The notes below the pieces were generated by a model. It had not been told where the DNA came from, made no database searches, and worked only from the letters and a program-made list of their open reading frames with translations. From assembly GCA_016935885.1 (NCBI GenBank), contig JAFGQA010000345.1, forward strand, positions 1 to 19,737: 19,737 nt of DNA, in the 5' to 3' direction. A program made the position numbers and the translations under genes. The stretch comes from Phycisphaerae bacterium. GTDB taxonomy: Bacteria; Planctomycetota; Phycisphaerae; UBA1845; UTPLA1. Shown here one piece after another: positions 14,287 to 19,737 of this stretch. How positions within the stretch are numbered: position 1 is the first letter of the stretch; each line of letters opens with the position of its first letter.

Positions 14287-14794
14287 CGTCGCGCTGCAAC
14301 ATTACCTGCCAGATCGACACATCGATCCACCGGCCGAACTTGAAGCCAACGTCCGTGAGACGACCGACGCGCCGGAAGCCAAGGCCCTCGTGAAGCCTCT
14401 CACTCACAAGTTGCCCCCCGGCGATCTGCGCGAGCATACTGTGGTGACCCTGCGCGCGAGCCTGCTGAACCAACTCCCGAAGGATTGTGCGGCCGATGCC
14501 CTGGCCGTGACAGCTCGCCTCCACGTAGACGGAGTCCTCTACCGAATAACGGTATGCATCCCGCATGTTCCGTTTTGACACGCTCCCCCAGCCCACGATC
14601 TGCCCATCACGAGCCGCGACGACCGCGGTGTAGGGCCCCGTGTGCTCGGTCAGCCACGCTCCCCAGTAGGCTGGCCCCTCCGGCTCGGCAGAGAACGTGC
14701 ACGTGGAATGCTCGACATAGTAGTTGTATATTCGGGCAACTGTCGACAGATCGGCCCGCGTGGCCGGTCGCAAGATGATACGCTTGGAGGACAA
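14267..14794 (-). CDS. GNAT N-acetyltransferase, phosphinothricin/methionine sulfoximine type
   Basis: The 175-residue protein fits the Pat/YncA branch of the GNAT family, which acetylates small amino compounds such as methionine sulfoximine with acetyl-CoA. Recognisable parts are the N-terminal ILRPATRADLSTVARIYNYYVEHSTCTF, the central VVGWGSVS-like strand (QIVGWGSVSKR), the acetyl-CoA loop CHGQGIGRTILRELVQQA, and the C-terminal LHEGLGFRRVGRLTDVGFKFGRWIDVSIWQ, which is characteristic of the branch. No ATG lies near the conserved start; the TTG at 14794 gives MSSKRIILRP. It lies 143 bp after the TPR gene and overlaps the methyltransferase start by 20 bp. No functional link to the hydrogenase genes is evident. 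Confidence 0.88.
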   Translation of the reverse strand: MSSKRIILRPATRADLSTVARIYNYYVEHSTCTFSAEPEGPAYWGAWLTEHTGPYTAVVAARDGQIVGWGSVSKRNMRDAYRYSVEDSVYVEASCHGQGIGRTILRELVQQARAQGHHSMLAQIAGGQLVSERLHEGLGFRRVGRLTDVGFKFGRWIDVSIWQVMLQRDGGEEVV

Positions 14795-14937
14795 GGCACG
14801 ATTCCAAGACCCATGCCGCGTTTGTCGATCCGTCTCGCCTGCGTCAAGAGTGTAAGAGAGAATCTGACGGATTGGCAGCCGGGGCCCCTCATCCTTCCAC
14901 CAACCGGCACACAGCGCGGGGGTTCAAGGACCGTCGC

Positions 14938-15606
14938 TTACGCGCCCACCAGCGCCAGGCGGTCCCTAAGATGACGAATCGAAAGACGGATGCCAGGCAT
15001 CTGCGGATGAAGCTGCAAGACCTTGCGATAAGCCTGCAACGCCTCGCGCAGATGACCCAAAGCAGCCAGGGCATGTGCCTGATTCGCCAAGGCCCCGAAA
15101 TGCCACGGATTCAGCTCAAACGCCCTTCTTGCATCCCGGAGCGCGTGATCGAAGGCATTATCGAGATAGTACGCCTGGCTGCGTTGATGGTAGGCCTCTG
15201 CGTAGCTCGGCTGCACGCGGATGACCTCGGTCAGCATGGCCACGACGTTTTCGGACTCGCCCGACTGGATCGACTCAGCAATGCGACAGAGCACGGCCTG
15301 CCCCAATGCCCCGCCGACCCGAAACCAGATGGACCACAACGCGTCCTCCGCGGACGCGACGACGGACGGATTCTCGTGATGCAGCAGCTTGGCGACAACG
15401 GGACAGACAACCATGTCGCCGATCAGCCCCAGCCCGGTCACGGCGATCTCGACCACCTCCACATCGTCGCTGCTCAGCAGGAGCGTCAGGCAATCCGGCG
15501 ACCAGTCCGTTTTCAGGCGCCTGGCCAAGCCGTCCCGATCCCCTTCATCCAGATAGGGCCGTGCCATGTCCACCAGACGCCGCCCGGCAACGTACTGCCC
15601 GTCCAT
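14938..15606 (-). CDS. HEAT-like plus TPR repeat protein
   Basis: The 222-residue protein seems to be a protein-protein adaptor with no catalytic motif. The first half carries helical HEAT-like repeats (DVEVVEIAVTGLGLIGD then NPSVVASAEDALWSIW). The second half has two TPR units, around AEAYHQRSQAYYLDNAFDHAL and FGALANQAHALAALGHLREAL, with the usual spacing and terminal Pro. ATG at 15606 (MDGQYVAGRR) is preceded by AAGGTG 6 nt upstream; the frame stays open to 15705 and GTG codons at 15618 and 15636 are alternatives. No signal peptide or membrane segment is seen, so it is probably cytoplasmic. It follows a good sigma-70-type promoter. Confidence 0.8.
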   Translation of the reverse strand: MDGQYVAGRRLVDMARPYLDEGDRDGLARRLKTDWSPDCLTLLLSSDDVEVVEIAVTGLGLIGDMVVCPVVAKLLHHENPSVVASAEDALWSIWFRVGGALGQAVLCRIAESIQSGESENVVAMLTEVIRVQPSYAEAYHQRSQAYYLDNAFDHALRDARRAFELNPWHFGALANQAHALAALGHLREALQAYRKVLQLHPQMPGIRLSIRHLRDRLALVGA

Positions 15607-15752
15607 GAGAATCACCTTGACAGACTCCTCACTCACCCGTAACGACGTTGTCGTCGACTGGAAGGCTTGCGCCTTCCCACAGAGTTGCTCGCAGCCGGCC
15701 CTCACAGACGAAAGTCATTCAATCGGCACGGCTCTCGAACGTGCAATAATCA

Positions 15753-15781
15753 AGTATACCGTTGCGTATTGCCCCGGTCAA
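15753..15781 (-). promoter_or_regulatory. Sigma-70-like promoter for the TPR gene
   Basis: On the minus strand, TTGACC (15776-15781) serves as -35 and TATACT (15753-15758) as -10, with a 17-bp spacer. Each box has five of six consensus bases. It lies in the most AT-rich part of the window, the divergent gap between the TPR gene and larB. Transcription would start near 15746, about 140 bp before the ATG. No equally good promoter is seen for larB on the plus strand. Confidence 0.55.
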
Positions 15782-15898
15782 AGGACACCGCTGTTTTTGT
15801 CCCGGAAAATGCGATACCATAGCCCCCAGGCGTGCTGGAAGGCCGCCTGAGCCCGCTACGACCGAAACAAAACGCGCAGACCAAACCGTGCCACCCGT

Positions 15899-15904
15899 GG
15901 GAGG
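15899..15904 (+). promoter_or_regulatory. Ribosome binding site deciding the larB GTG start
   Basis: GGGAGG lies 5 nt before the GTG at 15910. It supports this start over the in-frame codon 78 bp upstream. Confidence 0.7.
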
Positions 15905-15909
15905 CAGGC

Positions 15910-16674
15910 GTGCAACCGGACCAATTGAGAAAACTCCTTGATTCAGTCCGCCGCGGCGATCTCTCGGTGGAAGATGCCTTGAAGGACTTTCAACATCTTC
16001 CCTTCGAGCGGCTCGGATTCGCGAACGTGGACCACCACCGGGCCGTACGCTGCGGCTTTCCGGAGGTGATTTTCAGTGTTGGAAAATCCATCCAGCAACT
16101 GGTCGCAATCTTCGGGAGACTGGTCGCCGCTGGCGGCAACGTGCTGGCAACCCGGGCCGAGCCGGAGCAATACAGCGCCGTTCGCCAGTCCTTCAAGGAC
16201 GCTCGATATCACGAGGTCGCCAAGTGCATCACGCTGCGCCAGTTGCCCGCCAAGCCATCCACCGGAACCATCGCCCTGGTCACGGCCGGTACCAGCGATA
16301 TGCCGGTGGCCGAAGAAGCCCACGTCACCTGCGAGATCATGGACCAGCGCACGCAGACCTTCTACGACGTCGGCGTCGCCGGCATCCATCGGTTGTTGGC
16401 ACACTCGAAGGCCCTGCGCGAGGCCCGGGTGGTCGTCGTCGCGGCCGGCATGGAAGGCGCGCTCGCCAGCGTGGTCGGCGGCCTGGTCGAGGCACCGGTG
16501 ATTGCCGTCCCAACGAGCGTCGGCTACGGGGCCAGCTTCCAAGGGCTCGCCCCATTGCTAACCATGCTGAATTCCTGCGCCACGGGTGTGGCGGTCGTGA
16601 ACATCGACAACGGCTTCGCCGCTGGATACCTTGCGGCGATCATCAATCGGCTCGGCGAGGCAGCGTCGCCATAG
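15910..16674 (+). CDS. larB: LarB, pyridinium-3,5-biscarboxylate mononucleotide synthase
   Basis: LarB carboxylates and hydrolyses nicotinate adenine dinucleotide, the first step towards the nickel-pincer nucleotide cofactor of lactate racemase and related enzymes. The 254-residue protein has the LarB N-terminal helix pair, LGFANVDHHRAVRCGFPEVIFSVGKS (family signature, about 35-60), and a PurE-like C-terminal fold. That fold contains VTAGTSDMPVAEEA (124-137), VVAAGMEGALASVVGGLV (176-193), PVIAVPTSVGYGASFQG (196-212) and MLNSCATGVAVVNIDNG (219-235). Cys223 lies where Lactobacillus LarB has its functionally important Cys. The GTG start has GGGAGG 5 nt upstream. Neither LarC nor LarE is in the window, so where the pathway continues is unknown. 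Older annotations call this an AIR carboxylase; the motif set favours LarB. Confidence 0.93.
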   Translation: MQPDQLRKLLDSVRRGDLSVEDALKDFQHLPFERLGFANVDHHRAVRCGFPEVIFSVGKSIQQLVAIFGRLVAAGGNVLATRAEPEQYSAVRQSFKDARYHEVAKCITLRQLPAKPSTGTIALVTAGTSDMPVAEEAHVTCEIMDQRTQTFYDVGVAGIHRLLAHSKALREARVVVVAAGMEGALASVVGGLVEAPVIAVPTSVGYGASFQGLAPLLTMLNSCATGVAVVNIDNGFAAGYLAAIINRLGEAASP

Positions 16675-16715
16675 CGGCAATCGATGCGTGCACGGACGTA
16701 ACATGCGTTGCCGTT

Positions 16716-16779
16716 GTCCGTCATTGCCATCGTTCGTTATTGCCGATGTTCGTTATTGCCAATGTTCGTCGTTGCCGTC
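16716..16779. repeat. 4 x 16-bp tandem repeat
   Basis: Four units of 16 bp fit GTTCGTTATTGCCGAT: GTCCGTCATTGCCATC, the consensus itself, one with CAAT at the end, and GTTCGTCGTTGCCGTC. The preceding CGTTGCCGTT (16706-16715) may be a worn fifth unit. It begins about 40 bp after the larB stop. Confidence 0.85.
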
Positions 16780-16982
16780 ACTCGCCGACGCTGCCACGCC
16801 ACAAGCCTACGGATCACGATCCGTGGGCCTTGGCAACCACAATCTGGCGGGACGGCGCACCTGAATCTGTGCGACTGCTGAGGGATGTGTGGGACCGAAC
16901 GATCATGCGAAAGCCCGCGCGGACTGGCGCTCACCGGTCTTTCTCGTGAAGGACGGCCACTTTGACTTCATCAACGCTCAAC

Positions 16983-16988
16983 GGGAGG
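16983..16988 (+). promoter_or_regulatory. Ribosome binding site deciding the nnrD TTG start
   Basis: GGGAGG, 9 nt before the TTG at 16998 that encodes MPKQSRRRS. It argues against the other TTG in frame at 16962, which has no such site. Confidence 0.65.
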
Positions 16989-16997
16989 ACACTCCGC

Positions 16998-18110
16998 TTG
17001 CCAAAACAGTCTCGCAGACGATCCGCCGACAGGGCCAAGCCGCTCCGTCGCATCCGCGCCCTGCCCAAGCTGCCACGCCGCCGGCGCGACGGCCACAAGG
17101 GCAAGTACGGCCGCGTATTGATCCTCGGTGGATCGCGCGGCATGATCGGCGCGCCGGCGCTGGCGGCCAACGCCGCGCTCCGCAGTGGTGCCGGCCTGGC
17201 AACAGTTGCATGTCCCAGGTCGATTCAGCCCGCCGTGGCAACACTGTGTCCCTGCGCAACGACCATCCCCTTGCCGGAGACGGCCGCCGGCCTGTTGGAT
17301 CCGAGGCGCACCGCGAAGCAACTGGGGGCATCAGGCCTCCTTGGCGGCCCCGCGGCACCGTCCGTCGTCGCCGCTGGTCCGGGCCTGGGGCGAGGCAACG
17401 AGGCATTCGATCGCGCCTGGCTCGCGCTGCTGGACGAGTACGGCCGCGCCCACATCCCCGTTGTCCTTGATGCCGACGGCCTGAACACCATGCACAAGTC
17501 GTCCGACTGGGCCGGCCCCGGCTGGGACGAGACACCACGCTTCCGAACCGTCATCACGCCACACCCGGGCGAAATGGCCCGACTACACAACGCCACGGCC
17601 GGCGCGGTGCAACGTGATCGCGAGACCTTCGCCATTCATACCGCCAGGCTGATGTCCGCCGGATCGCCCACGGACACGTCCGGCGCCACGCTTGAGAAGA
17701 TGCCCGACACCGCAGACCGGAAGACAGACACCGCTCATCGCGGTGGTGGCCAAGGCACAGGTGCCGGGAGCGCCTTCCCGGCGTCACAAGACCATCGATC
17801 CGTGGTCGTCCTCAAAGGCGCCGGCACCATTGTCACCGATGGCATCAGCCTGTACGTCAACAAGACCGGCAATCCCGGCATGGCGACCGGCGGCAGCGGC
17901 GACGTCCTCACCGGCGTCATCGCCGCCCTGATCGGCCAGGGCTTGTCCTGCTTCGATGCCGCCGTGCTGGGCGTTCACGTCCACGGCCTCGCCGGCGACC
18001 GGGCGGCCGAGCAGCTCGGTGAGGTATCCCTCACCGCATCCGACCTAATTGACTACTTGCCAGCCGCTCTGCGGCGAACTCTGCAAACGCCGCCGCGCCC
18101 GCGTCGTTGA
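16998..18110 (+). CDS. nnrD: ADP/ATP-dependent NAD(P)H-hydrate dehydratase
   Basis: NnrD repairs damaged, hydrated NADH and NADPH, using ADP or ATP. The roughly 370-residue protein carries the ribokinase-like family motifs LILGGSRGMIGAPALAANAALRSGAG, VVLDADGLN, ITPHPGEMARL, VVVLKGAGTIVTDG, the catalytic NKTGNPGMATGGSGDVLTGVIAAL and a final HVHGLAGDRAAE...LTASDLIDYLP. The N-terminal NnrE epimerase domain found in many bacterial fusions is absent; a basic leader (about 40 residues) takes its place. A 45-50 residue Ser/Thr/Gly-rich insertion lies between PHPGEMARL... and VVVLKGAG, about residues 195-243 from the TTG start. Its DNA includes a perfect hairpin, CCGGGA (17764-17769) with TCCCGG (17776-17781). 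The last 80 bp overlap the opposite gene. Confidence 0.93.
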   Translation: MPKQSRRRSADRAKPLRRIRALPKLPRRRRDGHKGKYGRVLILGGSRGMIGAPALAANAALRSGAGLATVACPRSIQPAVATLCPCATTIPLPETAAGLLDPRRTAKQLGASGLLGGPAAPSVVAAGPGLGRGNEAFDRAWLALLDEYGRAHIPVVLDADGLNTMHKSSDWAGPGWDETPRFRTVITPHPGEMARLHNATAGAVQRDRETFAIHTARLMSAGSPTDTSGATLEKMPDTADRKTDTAHRGGGQGTGAGSAFPASQDHRSVVVLKGAGTIVTDGISLYVNKTGNPGMATGGSGDVLTGVIAALIGQGLSCFDAAVLGVHVHGLAGDRAAEQLGEVSLTASDLIDYLPAALRRTLQTPPRPRR

Positions 18111-19221
18111 AGTGGACGGAATCGGCGAAGTGGGCCTCGCCAGTCGGCAGGGCGGTCGCCTGATCGATCAACAGAAGGCCGTGACGTTCGGCCGCCTCAC
18201 GAATCAGCCGGTTGATGGTCTTGTAGCCTGCGTAATGCCCGATGAGGCTCACATGCGCGTGATCCATCAGGTCTTCCTTCGCCAGGTGCTGCTGCGTCTC
18301 GATCGGCTGGTCGGGCCCGTACGCCGTGCGAACGGTGACCAATGCCAGTCGGATGCCGTGGGAACGGCACATACCGGCCAGCGTCGTCAGGTTTCGCTCG
18401 AAAGCTGCCATTGCCTCGGCAGGCAACTCGTCGTGCCGCGCGATGGCAACGCCATCCCAATTGCCCCAGCGCACCTGTTTGGCATATCGAATGCGGCTTG
18501 TGATCTCGTTGTACAGCTCACTGTAGGGCAGGAGCCGCTCGCACAGCAGCTTCCACACAGGGGGGTCGTGCCCCGGACGCGTGATCGCCTCGTGTGACCG
18601 ACCGTACTGGTGCGACGGCCTGTCGGAGTACGCCAGGTCGTTGACACCCGGATAGCAGATTACCCAGTCGGGCTGAACATCGAGCGTCCGCAGGGCAAGG
18701 TCGATGATCGTTCGTGGCAGGGCATAACCGTTGGTCGCCGCATTGATCACTTGGACCTGGTGTAGGTCGTAGTGATCGCGAAGGATTGCCTCCAACCGCG
18801 CGGGCCAGGTTCGGCTATCGTCACTCACCTTTACATCGAACGTGGTCGATCCGCCGATGCAGACGACCCGAACGACACCTGCCGGCTTGGCCATGTCGAA
18901 CTCCGGGCCGCGATAGCCGAACGAATTGATGCTGATGTGGCGGCCCTTCGAGAAGACTTGTGCCGCCGGCCGTGGGATCTGTCCCAGCCAAGGATGGCCA
19001 ACGTAGAGGCGGCTGTTTGCAGCGGCGGTCTGAGGATCGCTTACGGTCCAACGTCCCAGCCGAACACGGTTCATCACCCGCACGCCGACCTCCAACGTCG
19101 CCAGCGTGCACAGGCTAACCACTGCGAGGTACAGGATCTTGCGGCGTGTGCTCGGACGACTGCGTTTCGCCTCGGCCAAGACCAGCCTCTCAGAGGGCGT
19201 CTGAAGAGTGGTGTGTCTCAT
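18031..19221 (-). CDS. Membrane-anchored SGNH/GDSL hydrolase
   Basis: The 396-residue protein has one N-terminal membrane segment (ILYLAVVSLCTLATLEVGVRV) after a basic stretch, so the catalytic part is probably outside the cytoplasmic membrane. SGNH blocks are visible: block I VVCIGGSTTFD (nucleophile Ser in GGST), the Gly block NAATNGYALPRT, block III CYPGVNDL (Asn), and block V DSVHFNDAG with the catalytic Asp and His. FGYRGPEFD before block I is common in planctomycete SGNH proteins. Substrates of the family include acyl esters on sugars or lipids; the specific one cannot be told. ATG at 19221 gives MRHTTLQTP; the frame opens at 19248. Its last 26 codons overlap the end of nnrD on the other strand, beginning immediately after the catalytic His codon (18112-18114). 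Confidence 0.88.
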   Translation of the reverse strand: MRHTTLQTPSERLVLAEAKRSRPSTRRKILYLAVVSLCTLATLEVGVRVMNRVRLGRWTVSDPQTAAANSRLYVGHPWLGQIPRPAAQVFSKGRHISINSFGYRGPEFDMAKPAGVVRVVCIGGSTTFDVKVSDDSRTWPARLEAILRDHYDLHQVQVINAATNGYALPRTIIDLALRTLDVQPDWVICYPGVNDLAYSDRPSHQYGRSHEAITRPGHDPPVWKLLCERLLPYSELYNEITSRIRYAKQVRWGNWDGVAIARHDELPAEAMAAFERNLTTLAGMCRSHGIRLALVTVRTAYGPDQPIETQQHLAKEDLMDHAHVSLIGHYAGYKTINRLIREAAERHGLLLIDQATALPTGEAHFADSVHFNDAGAAAFAEFAAERLASSQLGRMR

Positions 19222-19243
19222 TTTGTGGCACCGCCAAGATGGT

Positions 19244-19273
19244 GGCACAGGTGCAGGTCTTGACGCCTGTGCC
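19244..19273. repeat. Dispersed hairpin, GGCACAGG type
   Basis: GGCACAGGTG (19244-19253) pairs with CGCCTGTGCC (19264-19273) with one wobble. It is preceded by TGGCACCGCC and GGTGGCAC, the flanks seen at the other hairpin copies in the window. It lies just upstream of the SGNH hydrolase start. Confidence 0.7.
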
Positions 19274-19322
19274 CCATGCCAGCACCTTCTCTTGTGCGTG
19301 CTCTCACAAACCGCCCATCACA

Positions 19323-19376
19323 GTATTGATCCGCCACGTGGTATTGACCCACCACGAGGTATTGATCCGCTACGTG
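19323..19376. repeat. 3 x 18-bp tandem repeat
   Basis: Three 18-bp units, GTATTGATCCGCCACGTG, GTATTGACCCACCACGAG and GTATTGATCCGCTACGTG, lie end to end. Differences are single bases. The array is separated by seven bases from the 16-bp array that follows. Confidence 0.88.
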
Positions 19377-19383
19377 CTGACGG

Positions 19384-19463
19384 TTGGCAGCGCCCCAGCT
19401 TGGCAGCGCCCCAGCTTGACAGCGCCCCAGCTTGACAGCGCCCCAGTTTGACAGCGCCAGAGT
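19384..19463. repeat. 5 x 16-bp tandem repeat
   Basis: Five 16-bp units of TTGRCAGCGCCCCAGC; the first two have G and the last three A at position 4, and the last unit is degenerate at its end. This ordered G-to-A change suggests growth by unit duplication. Confidence 0.9.
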
Positions 19464-19672
19464 AATGGTCATCGGCAGTTTCCTGACGGATGCCTGAGGG
19501 CTCAGGCCAGGACCGTGGCCGGGGCACATGCGTCCCGTTTGCATTTTCGCCCGCCGCGGACCGGAGGCGGCGAAGGGTTGCACCTTCTCTCCATCCGCGG
19601 GAATGGCCGCGCCGTCGCGCCGGCCGATCCGTACATATCGAGTCCCCATGGCCTCACACAGAATGACGCCAG

Positions 19673-19721
19673 GGGTCCGTGACAGTTTAGGCGGGTGCCA
19701 CTGGCAGCTTGCCTGCCAGTG
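19673..19721. repeat. 49-bp repeat, right copy of an inverted pair
   Basis: The reverse complement matches 1256-1304 with two differences in 49 bases by eye. It contains the same CACTGGCAG/CTGCCAGTG hairpin (19699-19707 and 19713-19721), with the conserved GGGTCCGTGACAG tail on the left side. Confidence 0.8.
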
Positions 19722-19737
19722 CGTATGCCCACGCGTC

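Larger units (their letters stand above)
16675..16997. other. Non-coding spacer between larB and nnrD
   Basis: About 320 bp. The first 100 bp holds a 16-bp tandem repeat and the rest shows no recognisable gene; the short open frames lack domains and ribosome binding sites. The last 15 bp carries the nnrD ribosome binding site. Confidence 0.6.
19222..19737. other. Non-coding, repeat-packed end of the window
   Basis: About 515 bp upstream of the SGNH gene with no supported gene. It holds a hairpin copy, two tandem arrays and the right copy of the 49-bp repeat. Open frames across it merely translate the arrays. The SGNH promoter should lie here but I could not identify it. Confidence 0.6.

Noticed and set aside
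15797..15818. TTGTCC and GATACC as a plus-strand promoter for larB
   Set aside because: The spacing is about 10 bp and the -10 match is poor.
19323..19463. Possible CRISPR array
   Set aside because: Units of 16 and 18 bp abut directly with no spacers, and there is no cas gene.
19218..19649. 143-codon minus-strand frame at the window end
   Set aside because: Most of it translates the 16- and 18-bp tandem arrays; no domain and no ribosome binding site.
1256..19721. The 49-bp inverted pair as ends of one large transposon carrying the hydrogenase locus
   Set aside because: No transposase or target duplication is seen, and the hairpin family occurs at other places in the window, so a dispersed repeat explains the pair better.

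Overview
This 19.7 kb window is GC-rich chromosomal DNA, and its core is a complete-looking Group 3b [NiFe] hydrogenase locus (cytoplasmic, NADP-linked 'sulfhydrogenase' type) on the minus strand. The most likely source is an uncultured Planctomycetota bacterium. I base that on the high GC, the dispersed hairpins of the type CACCGCCG-aga-CGGCGGTG and CACGGGC...GCCCGTG, a DOMON/CBM9-like protein of a kind I associate with planctomycetes, and frequent GTG/TTG starts. The phylum is an inference and I rate it about 0.6.

Layout, in minus-strand transcription order (right to left). A small upstream group is a HEAT/TPR protein (15606-14938), a GNAT acetyltransferase (14794-14267) and a rhodanese-like/methyltransferase fusion (14286-13426). 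A 459-bp repeat-rich gap follows. Next come the maturation genes hypF (only its Kae1-like carbamoyltransferase half), hypC, hypD and hypE (12966-9245). Then a two-component pair: a CheY-like single-receiver protein (9123-8719) and a membrane histidine kinase with a RegB-like GGxxNP motif (8706-7222). Then the four hydrogenase subunits hydB (beta, Fe-S), hydG (gamma, FAD/NAD(P)/2Fe-2S), hydD (delta, small) and hydA (alpha, large) (7017-2987), and finally a maturation endopeptidase, hypA and hypB (2902-1356). A separate DOMON/CBM9-like gene lies at 866-138. On the plus strand are larB (15910-16674), which makes the precursor of the nickel-pincer cofactor, and the NAD(P)H-hydrate dehydratase gene nnrD (16998-18110). 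A membrane-anchored SGNH hydrolase (19221-18031, minus) converges on nnrD and overlaps it by 80 bp.

How the genes work together. Electrons pass between NADP(H) on HydG, Fe-S clusters in HydG/HydB/HydD and the NiFe site in HydA. HypC, D, E and F build the Fe(CN)2CO group, HypA and HypB deliver nickel, and the protease trims HydA behind DPCxxCxxH. Nearly all junctions within the hyd and hyp blocks are 4-base or longer overlaps, which indicates translational coupling. A redox-sensor-like kinase sits between the maturation and structural blocks. LarB adds a second nickel-related function nearby.

The intergenic spaces are unusually rich in short tandem repeats (7, 8, 16 and 18 bp periods) and dispersed hairpins, including a 49-bp inverted pair near the two ends of the window. 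The strongest leads are the split hypF, the RegB-like kinase with an output-less response regulator, in-frame hairpin-like insertions in hydB and nnrD, and heptamer repeat arrays bracketing the two-component pair. I see no rRNA, tRNA, CRISPR array, transposase or phage gene.
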